Under the pieces are notes generated by a model. That model did no database searches and was not told where the DNA came from. It saw nothing but the letters and a program-made list of their open reading frames with translations. Positions 1-10,720 of a stretch of DNA of 64,000 nucleotides are shown piece by piece. Location: contig NC_092582.1 of assembly GCF_037975245.1 (NCBI RefSeq), forward strand, positions 13,700,077-13,764,076, written 5' to 3'. Position 1 is the stretch's first letter. Each line of letters begins with the position of its first letter. A program made the position numbers and the translations under genes. The stretch comes from Apostichopus japonicus. Lineage: Eukaryota; Echinodermata; Holothuroidea; Aspidochirotida; Stichopodidae.

Positions 1-2548
1 ATTGGGCAGAGTGCCAGTTTGAATTATTTACCAACTTTTTATAGCAAGCAGATGTATAGTATATCGAAGCTCAGCATACATGTGTACCTGAAGATTTGTG
101 TAGAAGGGTTCATAACTTCATTGAAAAAGTCACAAGTGGATGTAATTTTAATGATGAAAAGTTACATAGAACAGCTGACATAAGTACAGTACGTCCTACA
201 TTCGTGGGCCTCACAGCCAAATAACTAAGTTTATTCGGGTGGCCAATTTGGGCCCCAAACCCTTGTGATCTAAAGGGGCCAGCATGATAACAAAATGTTA
301 GTTTATACTACCTGTAACCTATAAATATAAAATTGCAAATTTTAAGGGACTTGCATTTTAAACACCTGCTCTAAATCTTAAAATTTTGCTTTTTTAAATT
401 TTGATGATGTCATAGAGTAATATCTCTTTTGAAGAGCACAAAAGTTGACTAATTATAATACAGTAAAAATGCTGGCTTCCTGTGTAGATTGTTACAAATA
501 TTTGACTGTATTGTCAGTAAAACATTTTATTCTTCTCCAATGTTTCTTAGGTAATAATCTAGATTCTTTTAATAAGCCAAATGAAAGGATACAGACTATG
601 TTTTCATAGTTGAAAGGAGTTTCTTGGAAGTTTTCAGAAAAAAAGTGGGAATCACATTCTGAGGGGGTACTAAAACTTTCATAATCCAAGGAAAGTTTGA
701 CAAGTTACTCGTGTCAGAAATGATCGTTCAATATTTCCCATACATATAAATATTATTCGATATTTTCTCAATATTCTTTCAAGTCTTTGAATTGTCCTTT
801 TTTGAGCTGTAACCCATTTTGTCGGGTGATACGCTTTCCTGGATAAATAGAAAGTTGTGTAATTTTGAAGGTGTCTCTCTCTGATTTAAAATAAATAACA
901 GCAAATGTATAGAGAATCACATGGTCACTATCTACACGTGTAAAAAAATTAACCTGGACGTTTTGTAGACCATTAGTAAACACCAGTGCATGTTGTGCAG
1001 TGGTTTCTACTGTAACACTTGTAATGTTTGAAAATATGCCACTTTAAAGGAATGTTCCTGTGAAACAAGATGACTATTTATCAAAAATGCTGGGAATTTG
1101 CTGCAGCCGTACGTCATAACCACGTCTTTACTACTATGGCATTTTTCATGGCGGAGATATGAAGTTTTTCAAATTTGGTGATACTCTGTGAAAGAATCTG
1201 ACAACAGCAGAGAGAAAGATCGATGTCATCACAGGGATATTCAGCTGAAAATATTTGTTTGATTTATTTAGTTTTTATTAATATTTTAAGTTTTAGAACA
1301 TATTCACAGAGGAATCACAAAAATACAATATAGTTTAGCATTTTGATGAACAGAGAACATTGACAGCTGCTAAGCAAACATTCCAACGGTATCACATGTC
1401 AAGGATAAATCAACAAGAATATTGTACTACTGTAGGAACAGGGAAACCCTTAAAGAACATTTGCCTTGATGACATCACAGCCCTCCCCCCCCCCCCCCGT
1501 CAAAAATGAGTGACCTTCAATCAACCATATCTTGCATTAAGAACAAGTTATTGAGATGGCCGAGGTTCAACTAACAGTGTGGAATAATTTTCTCTTTAAT
1601 TAAGACTTGTTGTTATATTTGATATTTCCTGGCACTGGAATATCCCTTTCAACATGCAATGCTTATCAGATACATATAATGATGAAATGTCATACCCGCT
1701 CTCATACAGGCCATGAGGTCTTTTTCTCGGATGTGACAAAACAAAGTCCCTGAATAAGATAAGAAGACTTATGGCTCTCTCAAATATCATGTTTACAATT
1801 CTTTACAAAATTACAAATATGCCAAGGGGAGATAAATGGTGTTGAATGGTCTTCTTATGGTACCCTGCTGTTTTACATGAATTTTTAATGAATATACTTT
1901 GACTCGATCAAAACTTATGAAACTGGAAGATTAACATTAATTTAACATTTAGGCCTACACTGCAGCAGCTGAAGTGCATCATCAAGATTGGGTTTAAAGG
2001 AGGATTCCAGACAGTCTTATAGTTCTATTATCTGATATCTTGGAATAAGGTACATAGAAACATTTCATACTAGCACGTATTTTATTTTCTCTTTGAATGC
2101 GATATAGCGAGACTAACATTCATTGTATGTCTTACGACATACATTAAAATGGGACATGTCTTAGATTGGTAACTTTGCCAAAATGGCATCAAACTAAATT
2201 AGTATCTTTAATTACATTTATCAGATGTTCAATAGATAGGACTTTATTTTTTCAAAATTTTTGCCGTTATGACTCTCAGCCCCCAAAATAAAAAATTGAA
2301 AAGCGTCAGATTTTGTTTTGTTTTTTGTGCAGTATTACCTAACTTTCATAATTTGCATATTTTCTACAGAGTAATTGTGCCTGCTCGGTAGTAGAGTAAA
2401 TTAATTCCATATTTTTGATGAATTGTGGTACATTCAATTAAACCCCACGTTGCCGATGCTCGGGGCGCTTGTCGCAGTTTGACGAAATTTGACTTTTGGT
2501 GGAATATTTCTGGAAGCTAATTGCTCTTTCCCAACATTGTTTCCTCCC
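1..2548. other. AT-rich non-coding stretch
   Basis: I see no supported gene, element or repeat apart from a run of 14 C at 1485-1498. All open frames are short and lack coding-like composition. Probably intronic or intergenic. Confidence 0.6.
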
Positions 2549-2556
2549 CTTAAGTG
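2549..2556 (+). repeat. Target-site duplication, left copy (8 bp)
   Basis: CTTAAGTG lies directly before the transposon end CAGGGTTGGC. The identical 8-mer follows the other end at 3951-3958. A perfect 8-bp duplication is the hallmark of hAT-superfamily insertion. Confidence 0.9.
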
Positions 2557-2564
2557 CAGGGTTG

Positions 2565-2690
2565 GCCGGTTTTTACCGGGCGGTTTTTACCGCCCCGGTA
2601 AAAACAAGTTTTTTACCGGTTTTTACCGGGAGGTTTTTCCCACCTATAAGTGGGAAAAACTGGGAAAAACCGGGAAAAACCTCAAATTAT
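2565..2690. repeat. Left subterminal repeat cluster of the hAT-type element
   Basis: Four or more copies of a GGTTTTTACCGG-like motif occur here, followed by inverted GGGAAAAACC copies, so the segment can fold back on itself. A related cluster sits at 3850-3940 by the other end. Confidence 0.8.
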
Positions 2691-3849
2691 ATAGAATTCC
2701 TAAAAACTCATGTGGAACTTGTGGAGGAGCATAGAATCTACAAGAAAATGGCATCTTATGGTAGGGGGTTGGGTTACATCCAAAGAACAGCTATGATCTA
2801 TAACTTGTGAGTTTACCGATTAGACTATTATAAATAATTCAAATAAATAATATATTGGATGCTCAAATCAACCACTTTATTTTCCTATCGAGATGCATAA
2901 TTCCATTATCTAGAGAATGGACTCGTATCAAACTGTTGGTGCCTCCTAGGGCTATGGTTCGTCATATTATACATGCCACATTAGTCCGCTCAGATCTAAA
3001 TGATGACATCCAAGAACGATCACTTCATGTCTGCGATAAATTGTACTCTGTTCACACTTCGCACTAGGCACTGTACTATGCTTATATTGCTTATAGGCAC
3101 TGTACTAAGTGACTGTTGTGACATCAACTAATTTGAGAATAAGTAACAATTGGAACAGTTACTTGTGTTGTTGATACTCCTACCTCTTCAGTTAGCCTAT
3201 ACACAGGAAGTGCCCAGTATCACCTCACCTGTCCACCTCAAAGTGTTTAATCACTCATGCATGAAGTTGTATAATAATTGGACCATGTTTGCATCAAGGT
3301 AAACAGTTTGGTTGTGTGAATGGCTCCATAGGGCCATTGTGCGTTTAATACTTTAATTGGGCCCATGTGCCTTACAAAGTTTCAAAGCAGTTTCTATTGA
3401 GCCCCTGGATTGAAGTTCACCTCAATAGACTGTTGCCTACTGTATTAATGGAATGAACTGTCTGAGCACATAATATTATATTATTATTTGGTTCCTTGTC
3501 CCTTTGAGGCTTTCGATGCCATGGTTCGCCACTTCGTTCTATCCTCCGCTGTTCATGCCACATAATAGGCCTGAAGAATTTAGGAGGGGTGAATGTCCCA
3601 GTGTAGACCTATAATGGTTTGGGCAATAGGCAATGCATACTGCTAAAGAGATTGTGACAGAATAACTATACATGTGCAATACGAAAAATACTCTTTTTTC
3701 CACAAAAAGTAGAATAAGAATGTGATAAAATAGCTCAAAATGAAGCTAAGAAACTCCCATATTCAATAAAATATGCCTGTCATGAAATAATATCGTGCCT
3801 ACTGATGACCCTGCATTTTACAGACAATTAATACTAGTTTTCGAGACGG

Positions 3850-3940
3850 AGGCGGTTTTTACCGGTATTTACCAGTTTTTCCCGGTTTTTACCTGGTTTT
3901 TACCGCTTAGTGGGAAAAACAGGGTTTGTCCCGGGAAAAT
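3850..3940. repeat. Right subterminal repeat cluster of the hAT-type element
   Basis: It holds GGCGGTTTTTACCGG, CCCGGTTTTTACC and GGTTTTTACCGC motifs, then GGGAAAAACAGGG and CCCGGGAAAA. They match the left cluster in motif but not in order. Confidence 0.8.
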
Positions 3941-3950
3941 GCCAACCCTG

Positions 3951-3958
3951 CTTAAGTG
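3951..3958 (+). repeat. Target-site duplication, right copy (8 bp)
   Basis: CTTAAGTG, identical to 2549-2556. Confidence 0.9.
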
Positions 3959-4379
3959 TGGAGACAGTTTCCTCAAGCGCCAAGCTGCGGTAAAAGCTTG
4001 AATTTCACTGGAATTTGGAACTTCCAGCTTTCCTGATTTGAAACAAGTTTGTTCCACTGTGATAAACTGTTTATATCATTGTCTTTTAATCTATCAATAA
4101 TCTGGTGGAAAATTAATTTTTGACTGAAAGAGAAACATTCTCAGCATCCTGGAGAAAAAGTGCATTGGTTGGAATTACATAGGGTTTTAACATAGCAATT
4201 ATATCTGAAGTTTAAACAATAATCTCAAATGTATATTACTGTTTATTTCGTATATATATCTGAGATGTATGCCAATTTTGACATTGAAAATTTCATATCA
4301 ATTTTTGAAGGGAAATTAAGACAACATAAATTTGTCCATTTGCATTTATGATTTTATGACATCACATCTGTTTGCTTAA

Positions 4380-4673
4380 AGATCTGCTTTATTGGCTCCA
4401 ATTACAGCACGCTATAGCTAGGAAAGTTTTGTGATTACGTAACCATTCTAGGCTCTTTGTGTAAACACTGTGTGGAAATATGTTCATGTCTACAGTGTAG
4501 TTAATCATACTGCGTTCACACAAAGACCCTAATAAAAGAAAAACTATGTGGCAGGCGCTTGCAGACTAATTGGTAAAAAGAGGTCATTTTACGACCAAGG
4601 CAGGTCGATTACGTAATCTCAAGAAACTTTTCCATGATAGCTGTGCTATAGTTGGTTTCTGTACAGCAGACCT
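4380..4673. mobile_element. Foldback/MITE-like element of 294 bp flanked by TTAA
   Basis: The ends AGATCTGCT and AGCAGACCT are inverted. The pairing continues imperfectly for about 70 bp, through AGCAC, GCTAT, GGAAA and GATTACGTAA, comparing 4380-4450 with the reverse complement of 4605-4673. A second pair of arms, 4450-4467 and 4513-4530 (CTCTTTGTGT..AAC), lies inside, with about 75 extra bases on the right side. TTAA abuts both ends (4376-4379 and 4674-4677), as in piggyBac-type insertion, but the terminal sequence is not a piggyBac signature I know, so TTAA could also belong to the TIR. A similar end (TTAAAGGTCTGCTTTA) recurs alone near 23995. There is no coding capacity. Confidence 0.7.
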
Positions 4674-5399
4674 TTAAAGTTTGCTATTATTGGTACGTGA
4701 TGTGTCAACTTAAGAAAATGTTATCTTGAAAATGGTATAATTCTGGCATTTAATCCATCAGAATGCTACAGAATGTGTTCTCCTCTCATTTAAGACAAAA
4801 ATATAACTTCACCGTCCTGGACTATGGTTTTAGAACATTTGCATAAAATGGTGAGGACTCGTTGTTATGATAACAGTTAGCATTATCTTAATGGGTCGAC
4901 GATGCCTACACAGACTCTTATATTCAGTACAGTCTCTATGGGTTTCTGAATAATGAATGCTGTAAGTATGAAGAGCAAGTAAGTTATTGTAATTAACTTT
5001 AGTATTTGCCAGTGGAGATTAAAACAAAGGCCAAATTGTCCTCTATTCTACAAGATCTATAAATCTTGTTGCTCGTGTATTGTCACACTCTGACTTGTTT
5101 GTTAAAGGGGAGGCCTCTATTTCAAGTTCATTCCTTACAAGTGTATTAGTGCGTGGGTTAAAATATCAAAAACATACCTCCGGCTATTATAAGTTGTTCA
5201 ATATTACCTTCACTGACATCAAAACTGGCGAATATGGCATTAATCAGGGGTTCGCCGAATCACAAATCTGACAGAACTGGAAATTTCTTCTGATAGCCGT
5301 TATAAAAATGATTTATCGTGCCATACTTCCGTATAATACAGTATACATGTGCTAGAAGTGGGGCCCAAGTTATAATGGCAGGTCATGACGGTTATGACA

Positions 5400-5416
5400 A
5401 GAGGTCATTGACCTCT
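5400..5416. promoter_or_regulatory. Perfect IR1 nuclear-receptor half-site palindrome
   Basis: AGAGGTCA T TGACCTCT is a 17-base palindrome whose core AGGTCA-n-TGACCT is the IR1 arrangement bound by some nuclear-receptor dimers (ecdysone receptor and FXR types). Another AGGTCA lies about 17 bases upstream. The site match is seen directly; function is inferred. Confidence 0.35.
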
Positions 5417-7672
5417 CGTCTGATTGGTCAAGGAAGCAAGATTAATACAGTAGTTTGGTAAGTATATTATAAATATACAGTGTGTTTATGGTCAATTTTC
5501 TACAAGTACTTGTACAGTACATATCTGATACATGTATAACAGTAATGCGCATGAGTTGTTCATAATTGTTTCTTGTAGTTTGGTTTAATTGCGAGAATCA
5601 AAAGATAATTATTACATTTATGGTCAAAGAACTCAAGATGAAGTTTTATATCCTTAAAGTAGAATTATAAAATAAAAAAATTTGGGGGGGGGCAATTTTC
5701 TGCCCCTGCTTGTGAAAAGTTATGTGAAAAGTGCTATATTTAATCAAAGAAATTATAGTATGTGAATATATATGTACAGTATTATTTATAGTATGGATAC
5801 TGCATCTTTGATCGGTTGTTGTCACGTCATGAAGTTGAAATTGTCATAGTAGATCTAGATATCATGCTTCTAAGCGTAATTTTCAAGAAAATCTCATATC
5901 GTGGCCTTGCAATCCCAGGATCACTTCTCGGCATTTGGCTTACATCATTTGTAGTATTATGTTCCCTTTCTATGGGGGCATCGTCATTACACACCTGAAG
6001 ATGATCTCACAGTCTTGATGCAAGGGGGCTGGGGTTGAAAACGGATCAGTGGTTCTGTTGTTTGGGTTTTTCGTAGGAGTAGGACGCTATAGCTGAGGGG
6101 AGCTGCAGCAGCCTGTACTCAGGCTGTCTAGGACTGTATACAATCTTACAGTATAGGCTAACATAAAATGTGTGGTAGGATACGTTCCACACATAAAAGA
6201 CAAGAGGGTAAGTTTCACACAAACTTAAGACAACTGCTGGTCTACTAAGATCAACTTCGTTGTCTGACATTGATTCAGCCAGGTTCGCTACTACAAACCA
6301 CTATACAAGTCAAAATGATGTTCTCTTGCACTGATATTTTCCTGAATTTAAGCACCGTACATCAGTTTCTGCATGTACGGGCTTTATGTGAGCAGCCCAA
6401 CAATTAATTTGCTTAAAAGAAGCAGTTTTACAGGGCATATATATTAGGTACTGAAATCGTGCTGCTTTTTACCAAACTAATGATATGTTTAATACTGTTT
6501 ATATGTGCGTCAAGCTTACCGGCAGAAAATGCAAGGGCCTTTTTGTCCCCCTACTGGAACATGGCGAAATTAGCAACTGCCATGCATGCAGCATTATTAT
6601 AGACAAACAAGCCTACACTTTGTTTACTCGAGAGCCTGTGATGGCACATAGTGTAGTTTGCTTTTCCAAGATGTGACTGAGCACTTTAATTGGGACCAAA
6701 TAACTTAGGACTCTTCCCTTGACGTGACATTTGGTTAATCAAAGAACTTGCACTTGATTATTACTTGTTTAATATAGACATTGCTGATTTGTGCATTGAG
6801 GCAAACCGGGCATTATCAATGCTATCATCGTAGAGTCGCCTCTGGTTGTGAAAACCGTGAAAGATAAATCACTCGGGTAAGCTGCCGACTGGTTTGCCTA
6901 AAAAGGATGACTTTAGGCCAAAAAAAAATAATTTTGATACAATGTCAACTATTTAAAATCACTGTTAACTATCAGTTCAGGTTGCATTTCTGTAACATTT
7001 TAATAAACTTTTGAGGGAATATTCTTTAAAGGGATATTTAATGCAAACAATGTAACGCTTACAGTACATCCATGGAAAAGAAAACTATTCTACAAATGCT
7101 GTACTAAGTTGAAAACCCCATCTTAGTATCTTGTCCCTAACTCTCAAGATATGCTTTGTTGAATGGAACCAATTTTTTCGCTGGCAGAACCCTTGATTCT
7201 TCACTGTCATATTTGTTTTGTTTTTGCATTGTACTATTTTATTCTTCTTCCTTTGTTTGGCTATGTACAGTACTTTAAACTAACCTTGTACTTTCCTTGT
7301 CATTAAATGGTCGGTCATTGATACTTTTTCTGCGCATTTATCGGTTTCCTGTGACAGGCACAGTACATATTAATATTGCTTACAGTATAAGCAATAACTT
7401 TTATCTAAAGTCACATCAATTGTCCTTGTTAATCATTGAAAGTATTATTGATCAACCTAGTAATTTGTCAAACAAGTTTGGACGTCAATAATCCACATTG
7501 CACATTGTATCATATATTGTGTTTGTCCAAAATAGGAGACTATAGTTTTGGGTGGCAGTTTTAATATTGATAATGGTCGTCGGGCGTAAAGTGGTGCAAG
7601 AAGAATCGCATCAGTATACACTTTTAATTATTTTTTCCCCTCTCTGAGTTATTTGTAATTATATTACAGAAC
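5417..7672. other. AT-rich non-coding stretch
   Basis: It contains short open frames, among them one of 63 codons at 6485-6676 with a true ATG but no splice context or recognisable domain. Several TACAGTA/TACTGTA heptamers occur. No element boundaries are visible. Confidence 0.5.
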
Positions 7673-8010
7673 TATTACTGTTTGGTTTTTAAGCTGCTAC
7701 TTTAATACACCAAGTCTGTTAGTAAACTCCTAGTCATCACTTGGAGTATGTATACTACTGATCACATTAGGTTAAGTACACACACATGTCTATTACTGTT
7801 TGGTTTTTAAGCTGCTACTTTAATACTGTACACCAAGTCTGTTAGTAAACTCCTAGTAATCACTAGGAGTATACTACAGGTCATATTGTCTTAGGTATAC
7901 ACACACACACATGTCTAAATACTGTACTGCAGTTCATTGTCTTTGCTTAGAACTACTTTAATACACCTAGTCTATATAGTAACCTCCTAGTAACCACCTA
8001 ACATAAACCC
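7673..8010 (+). repeat. Tandem repeat, about 118-bp unit, under 3 copies
   Basis: Copy 1 starts at 7673 and copy 2 at 7791, near-identical over the phrases TTACTGTTTGGTTTTTAAGC and AGTCTGTTAGTAAACTCC. A third, diverged copy starts near 7914 (CTACTTTAATACACC, then CCTCCTAGTAACCACC). Confidence 0.85.
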
Positions 8011-8666
8011 TATCTACATTACTGCTTATTATCATCAATTATGATTGGGTTGCTTGATCAAACACCCTACAGGTGAATATTAAACTGATAGGTGTTATTA
8101 TTGAGAAAAATGCCAATGTGAACTTGAATTTATAGCCATCAGTAGATATTTTTAGGCACATTTTTAGCAATTGTCTATAATAGTGAAATTCTAGGCCTGC
8201 ATGTACATTTTATATGGCAATTCATCATTAGTAGTGGCAATGAAAAGTACTAGCGCTATATAGCCATAAGGCTTTTCAAATATCATTCCATCATTATCCG
8301 AAATTATAGTTTTTTTAATCATTTATCTTCGTGTTGCCTCAAAGTTTGTCCTTTGATGGCAAGTAAGCAAGAAAAAGAAAAGAACTTTTTATTTTTTATT
8401 TGTGAGTATTGCATTGAACTTGCTGCATTTGTTTCCAGTTTACATCAAAGACTAAAACTTAATTGCAGGAAGTTTGCTGTTAAATATTTCTTTCTCCTTA
8501 TTCAAATATGATCACTGGTGTGGTAAAATTTGATCTTCAAGGTGTAACAAATTATGCCACAGGAAGTACATTGGATGCTGCATGCTATATATATATTTAT
8601 ATATCAATACAGGTAAGTTGGACCTGCTGCCAGAGAACTACTGTATAGCATGCTTCTCATTAGCAG

Positions 8667-8755
8667 TTATGGGCGTTATAAATGGAAGTGTTCATCCAAG
8701 TGTTATTCTAGACGATGTGAAATTGGTCGACCTCTCTGGAGAGCAAAACATTTGA
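8667..8755 (+). CDS. Candidate terminal coding exon (partial gene, product unknown)
   Basis: After a pyrimidine-containing stretch and TTAGCAG, a good acceptor, the sequence reads TTATGGGCG and stays open for 28 codons from the ATG at 8669 to TGA at 8753-8755. The peptide contains INGSVHPSV and LDDVKLVDLSGE. Its acidic and hydrophobic alternation is protein-like and unlike neighbouring translations. I see no donor at its end, so this would be a last or alternative last exon. The DDVxLV phrase resembles the final strand of several beta-sandwich domains (MAM and carbohydrate-binding types), but it is too short to assign. No matching exon is recognisable upstream in the window. It could also be a chance frame. 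Confidence 0.33.
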
Positions 8756-8840
8756 GTCCGGACATGATCGTTATTTTGGCAAATTGCGTTCTTCTCTGGC
8801 CAAGGTCAACGTGTGAATTGAAAGGAAGTCAGTTCCCATG

Positions 8841-8906
8841 TATATATATATATAGATATATATATAGCTAGATATATATATATATACATACCTATATATA
8901 TATATA

Positions 8907-8985
<79 letters not shown>

Positions 8986-9012
8986 ACATATATCTAGATA
9001 TATATCTATACT
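8841..9012. repeat. Long TA microsatellite
   Basis: About 170 bases of almost pure (TA)n, interrupted by a few C and G (TATACATA, TATACCTA, ATCTAGATAT). It can extrude as a cruciform. Confidence 0.97.
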
Positions 9013-9889
9013 GCAACATTTTAGTAGAATTAAGATGAAAAACATGTCGCCAAAATAAATTCCCTCTCAAAGGGCAGATTGATATGAGAAAGCGGGGAAA
9101 ATATTAAAATATATAAAGAATAATATTGTTGCTTTCGAAATTGCTCAGTTTGAGAATAAAATGTTAATCATATTCATGTATGCATGTGCTTATAGATTTA
9201 AATTTGAATTATACAGACAAACATCAGTACTTAAATGTACAAATAGGGTAGTAGTTTCCTGTTTGTTACAAGTGTGGAAAAGGATCCAGCAGAAGTTCAT
9301 AAGGACATCCTGCTGAGTTGTTATTGACATATGAAAGCCAGAAAATATCAAAATAGGAATGTTTCATATCTTGCCTCTTCCATTTTAATGTTTGATATAT
9401 TTTGAAATCTACCATCCTTAAATCGATATTAGATTTTGTCTAGTTGTGCGTAGGCGCTCTTAACATACTAATAAGTGACTGTTGTTGATCTGAACTCTGT
9501 AAGTGGTATAAATGGCCATCTTTATGGCATCAGGGGATAATATACACAAATGAATATAACCATTAGCTTTGAACTTTTGACGTTGTACATTTCAGAAAGA
9601 AAGAATGCAGAATCAAGAAAAAAATTAAATTAGTCAAAAAAAGAAAAGAAAAGATGTAATGCATTCAACTCTTTCACCTGGATCATAATTCACGATAAGA
9701 CTATCCCATTTTTTCCATCTTTCTATTGGCTGCAATTTGAGACACGGTCGGCACTCGCACCACCGTTTTGCTTTAATGTCGTATCTGTTGTCGTATATAT
9801 TATAAGTCTGTTGTATTTTCCATGTAAATGTTCTCTTTCTTTGTGGTAAATTAAATTAGGAAACAGCTGTGTGGATTTGTAAACTACTC
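9013..9889. other. AT-rich non-coding stretch
   Basis: No gene, repeat or element is visible. An A-rich stretch around 9618-9655 (AAAAAAAGAAAAG type) is the only low-complexity patch. Confidence 0.5.
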
Positions 9890-9975
9890 CATTGGTGTCC
9901 TGCCTCCGTCTTCGTCTTTGTCGTCGTTGTCGCATTATTCCTCCATCGATCCATCCTCTCTGGAAGGCACGCTTG
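9890..9975. other. CpG- and TCG/CGA-triplet-rich segment
   Basis: In a CpG-poor surrounding this segment has TCCGTCTTCGTCTTTGTCG and related TCG triplets. On the minus strand a frame with a true ATG (9983 downwards, 86 codons) reads it as an arginine/glutamine run, but the peptide is low-complexity and I do not support it as a gene. Similar triplet clusters lie at 38857-38886, 46071-46095 and 58615-58635. Confidence 0.4.
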
Positions 9976-10720
9976 ACCTGCATTATTAATATGCCTGTGC
10001 AACCTTCTCAGTGCGTTTCTTCCCCCCTATGGCATCTATATACATTAATCAAAGCCACTGGCCGATAATCCCAGTCCAATACAGTCACAGATTTGGACTG
10101 AAAGGTCACAGTTAGTGCTTTAAGAGACTGCCTTGGCATGCATGCATCATAGATATACTTAATGCCAAGCCATGGGTTTGCTCTCTGTCATATCGCTTGG
10201 CTCTGTAACAGAATTGATTCATGTGCTATCAGGCTACAGGAAAAGGAATCCTAGAGAAAGGTCAAAATAATTACGCCTCCCTAACTGCTACTGTAGATCT
10301 GAAGATGAAGGGGAAAAAATGCTCAAAAGGTTGATGCTTTTTGTATCGCTAAAGTCTTCCTGTACCCAGGGATGAGGTTTGGGTGATTTTCTAGCAAGTG
10401 CTATTACTGGTTTATGTTGGTATCATGTGATGAAAATCATTTATGCATAGCAGACAATTCTTAGTTCAGTAAATTCCTCAGATCTGCAACACAAAACTCA
10501 ATAGGAAATTAAGTAATGATTTTGTAGTATATGAAGATAATAATTTATCCAGTATTGGAAGGCAAAGTGCTGTGCAAAATGGCCAAATTACTATACTACT
10601 GTAGTGCTATATATAGCTGTTTTTTTTTTTTTGACACAGGAACCAAAAGTAAGTTACACAGTAAGGCACAAAACTCAGGGACTTCAGAATTGCTACACAA
10701 AAGTTGAACACTAAATTATT

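Larger units (their letters stand above)
2557..3950. mobile_element. Non-autonomous hAT-type DNA transposon, 1394 bp, both ends intact
   Basis: The left end reads CAGGGTTGGC and the right end GCCAACCCTG, perfect 10-bp terminal inverted repeats, flanked by identical 8-bp copies of CTTAAGTG. TIRs of the CAGGG..GGC type with 8-bp duplications are typical of hAT elements. Inside each end lies a cluster of near-palindromic CCGGTTTTTACCGG-like and GGGAAAAAC motifs (about 2565-2690 and 3850-3940). These could be subterminal transposase-binding repeats, as hAT elements often have. The interior of about 1.1 kb has only short frames, the longest coding about 100 residues, and I see no transposase, BED finger or dimerisation domain. 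The element would therefore need a transposase supplied in trans. The intact TIRs and duplications suggest a fairly recent insertion. Confidence 0.88.

Noticed and set aside
2489-2810. 81- and 104-codon frames
   Set aside because: They read through the subterminal repeats of the hAT-type element.
9723-9983. 86-codon minus-strand frame with an Arg/Gln run
   Set aside because: The basic run comes from a CGA-triplet simple repeat. Length is within chance and no splice sites were seen; kept only as a CpG-rich patch.
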